Positions 63,088 to 64,000 of a stretch of 64,000 bases of DNA are shown piece by piece. Position 1 is the stretch's first letter, and the number at the start of each line of letters is the position of its first letter. The notes under the pieces were generated by a model that did no database searches, was not told the DNA's origin, and was given only the letters and a program-made list of their open reading frames with translations. Position numbers and translations under genes: made by a program. The DNA comes from Acetobacteraceae bacterium (GTDB lineage Bacteria > Pseudomonadota > Alphaproteobacteria > Acetobacterales > Acetobacteraceae): the NCBI GenBank assembly GCA_947371015.1, contig CANBNK010000003.1, positions 1 through 64,000 of the forward strand, read 5' to 3'.

Positions 63088-63579
63088 CTATTCGATGACC
63101 AGCAGCGGCTCGCCGTATTCGACGGGCGTGCCGGTCTCGATCAGGATGCGGGTGACGGTGCCGGCCTTCGGCGCCTTGATCTGGTTGAAGGTCTTCATCG
63201 CCTCGATCAGCAGCACGGTCTGGCCCTGCGCCACCTTGCCGCCCAGCGTGATGAAGGGCGCCGAGCCGGGCTCAGGCGAGAGGTAGGCCACGCCGACCAT
63301 CGGGCTGATCACCATGCCCGGGTGCTTCGGATCCAGCGTATCGACCACCACGGCCGGCGCCGCGGCGACCGCGAGCGGAGCAGCTGCGGCGGGCGGCTGC
63401 ATCATCATGCCGGCGGGCCAGGGCATCTGCGGTGCAGCGGCGGCAGCCGGCGGGTGGCTGCGCGCCACGCGGATGCGGCTGTCCTTCTCCACCAGCTCGA
63501 TCTCGGTCAGGTCGGTGTCCTTGAGGATCTGCGCCAGCGCGCGGATCGTCTCGGGGTCGAAGGTGATGCCGTTGCTCAT
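63088..63579 (-). CDS. accB: Biotin carboxyl carrier protein of acetyl-CoA carboxylase
   Basis: Protein of 163 residues: MSNGITFDPETIRALAQILK, an alanine/proline linker (about 50-80), and the biotinyl domain ending LLIEAMKTFNQIKAPKAGTV with the biotinylated lysine in EAMK. The ATG at 63579 overlaps the aroQ stop (ATGA). Adjacent to accC as usual. Confidence 0.96.
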   Translation of the reverse strand: MSNGITFDPETIRALAQILKDTDLTEIELVEKDSRIRVARSHPPAAAAAPQMPWPAGMMMQPPAAAAPLAVAAAPAVVVDTLDPKHPGMVISPMVGVAYLSPEPGSAPFITLGGKVAQGQTVLLIEAMKTFNQIKAPKAGTVTRILIETGTPVEYGEPLLVIE

Positions 63580-64000
63580 GCGTCCTGCTCCGTGTCCAGC
63601 ATCCCGGCCATGGCGCGCAGCGCCAGCACGTAGCCCTGCACCCCCAGGCCAGCGATAACGCCCGTCGCGGCCTTGGAGATGAAGCTGTGGTGGCGGAATT
63701 CCTCCCGCCTGTGGATGTTGGTGATGTGCACCTCGATGGTCGGCAGGTTCACCGCCAGCAGCGCGTCCATGGTGGCGATCGAGTTCGTGGTGTAGCCGGC
63801 CGGGTTCATGATGATGCCGGCGCAGCGGCCACGGCATTCCTGCACCCAGGTCACCAGCTCGCCCTCGCTGTTGGTCTGGCGGAAGTCGATCGCCAGGCCC
63901 AGATCTTCGGCCGCATCGGCGCAGAGCTGTTCCAGCTCGTCGATGGTGGTGGAGCCGTATTTCTCCGGCTCACGCATGCCGAGCATGTTGATGTTGGGGC
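63576..64000 (-). CDS. aroQ: Type II 3-dehydroquinate dehydratase (5' end off window)
   Basis: Shikimate-pathway dehydratase, cut at the window end. Visible: the PNINMLGMREPEKYGSTTID start region with the catalytic tyrosine loop, RQTNSEGELVTWVQE, IIMNPAGYTTNSIATMDAL, and the conserved EVHITNIHRREEFRHHSFIS with the catalytic histidine. Only about ten N-terminal residues are missing. ATGA-coupled to accB. Confidence 0.95.
   Translation of the reverse strand, partial: PNINMLGMREPEKYGSTTIDELEQLCADAAEDLGLAIDFRQTNSEGELVTWVQECRGRCAGIIMNPAGYTTNSIATMDALLAVNLPTIEVHITNIHRREEFRHHSFISKAATGVIAGLGVQGYVLALRAMAGMLDTEQDA

Overview
The window is GC-rich DNA (about 70 percent G+C by eye) from an alphaproteobacterium, most likely an Acetobacteraceae/Rhodospirillales member of the Roseomonas type. 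I infer this from the core gene order dcd-murA-hisG-hisD-infA-maf-RNase E/G-yacG, the aat / accC-accB-aroQ block, short-form HisG, DUF3126, and the dense ATGA-coupled operons. No database search was possible; family calls rest on motifs read in the translations.

Layout. 1-4.6 kb: minus-strand catabolic genes (two LLM flavin oxidoreductases, a UGSC-family protein and its partner, a LysR regulator). 4.73-11.31 kb: an integrated element in a tRNA-Thr gene, bounded by a 27-bp direct repeat (4774-4800 and 11285-11311). It carries an integrase that has lost its C-terminus, an AAA ATPase, one complete and one broken HNH-like gene, a serine recombinase and a small lipoprotein. 11.6-27.9 kb: a sulfur/redox module with a SqrR/BigR-type ArsR repressor, YeeE/YedE transport genes, a lone ETF alpha subunit, an RND pump, thioredoxin 2, DUF2892, rhodanese, an MBL hydrolase, a decayed ccoG, an AhpD-like protein and an HlyD/ABC exporter. 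Seven copies of an inverted-repeat site, TTAG-N6-CTNA, lie in its intergenic regions and probably define the repressor's regulon. 27.9-32.3 kb: a degraded type I restriction-modification locus. An HsdR nuclease domain is fused in frame to HsdM, a MntA/HepT toxin-antitoxin pair sits inside the operon, hsdS is interrupted by a 150-bp MITE-like element with a TA duplication, and an IS481 remnant cuts the last gene.

32.4-36.0 kb: a catabolic operon (amidase, Rieske oxygenase, SMP-30 lactonase). 36.1-38.2 kb: a large hypothetical gene, DUF3126 and a 57-bp tandem repeat. 38.4-45.4 kb: housekeeping genes for dUTP supply, peptidoglycan, histidine, translation initiation and RNA processing, then a degenerate histidine-kinase-like protein. 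45.4-48.9 kb: a CaiB/IpdA/IpdB-type acyl-CoA operon. 49-52.2 kb: a secreted protein, GNAT, flavin reductase and sulfatase, the last preceded by a tiny ORF with an exceptionally strong Shine-Dalgarno and a terminator-like hairpin. 52.5-57.5 kb: a branched-chain amino-acid-type ABC transporter (livH-M-G-F plus binding protein). 57.6-60 kb: two carboxymuconolactone-decarboxylase-like paralogues and a TonB-like protein. 60.2-64 kb: an orphan DNA methyltransferase coupled to aat, then accC, accB and aroQ (cut by the window end).

The most interesting unit is the sulfur module with its repeated operator. It suggests one reactive-sulfur sensor controls thiosulfate/sulfur uptake, persulfide chemistry (rhodanese, thioredoxin, ETF alpha) and two export systems. 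The damaged R-M locus, with its nuclease-methylase fusion, is second.
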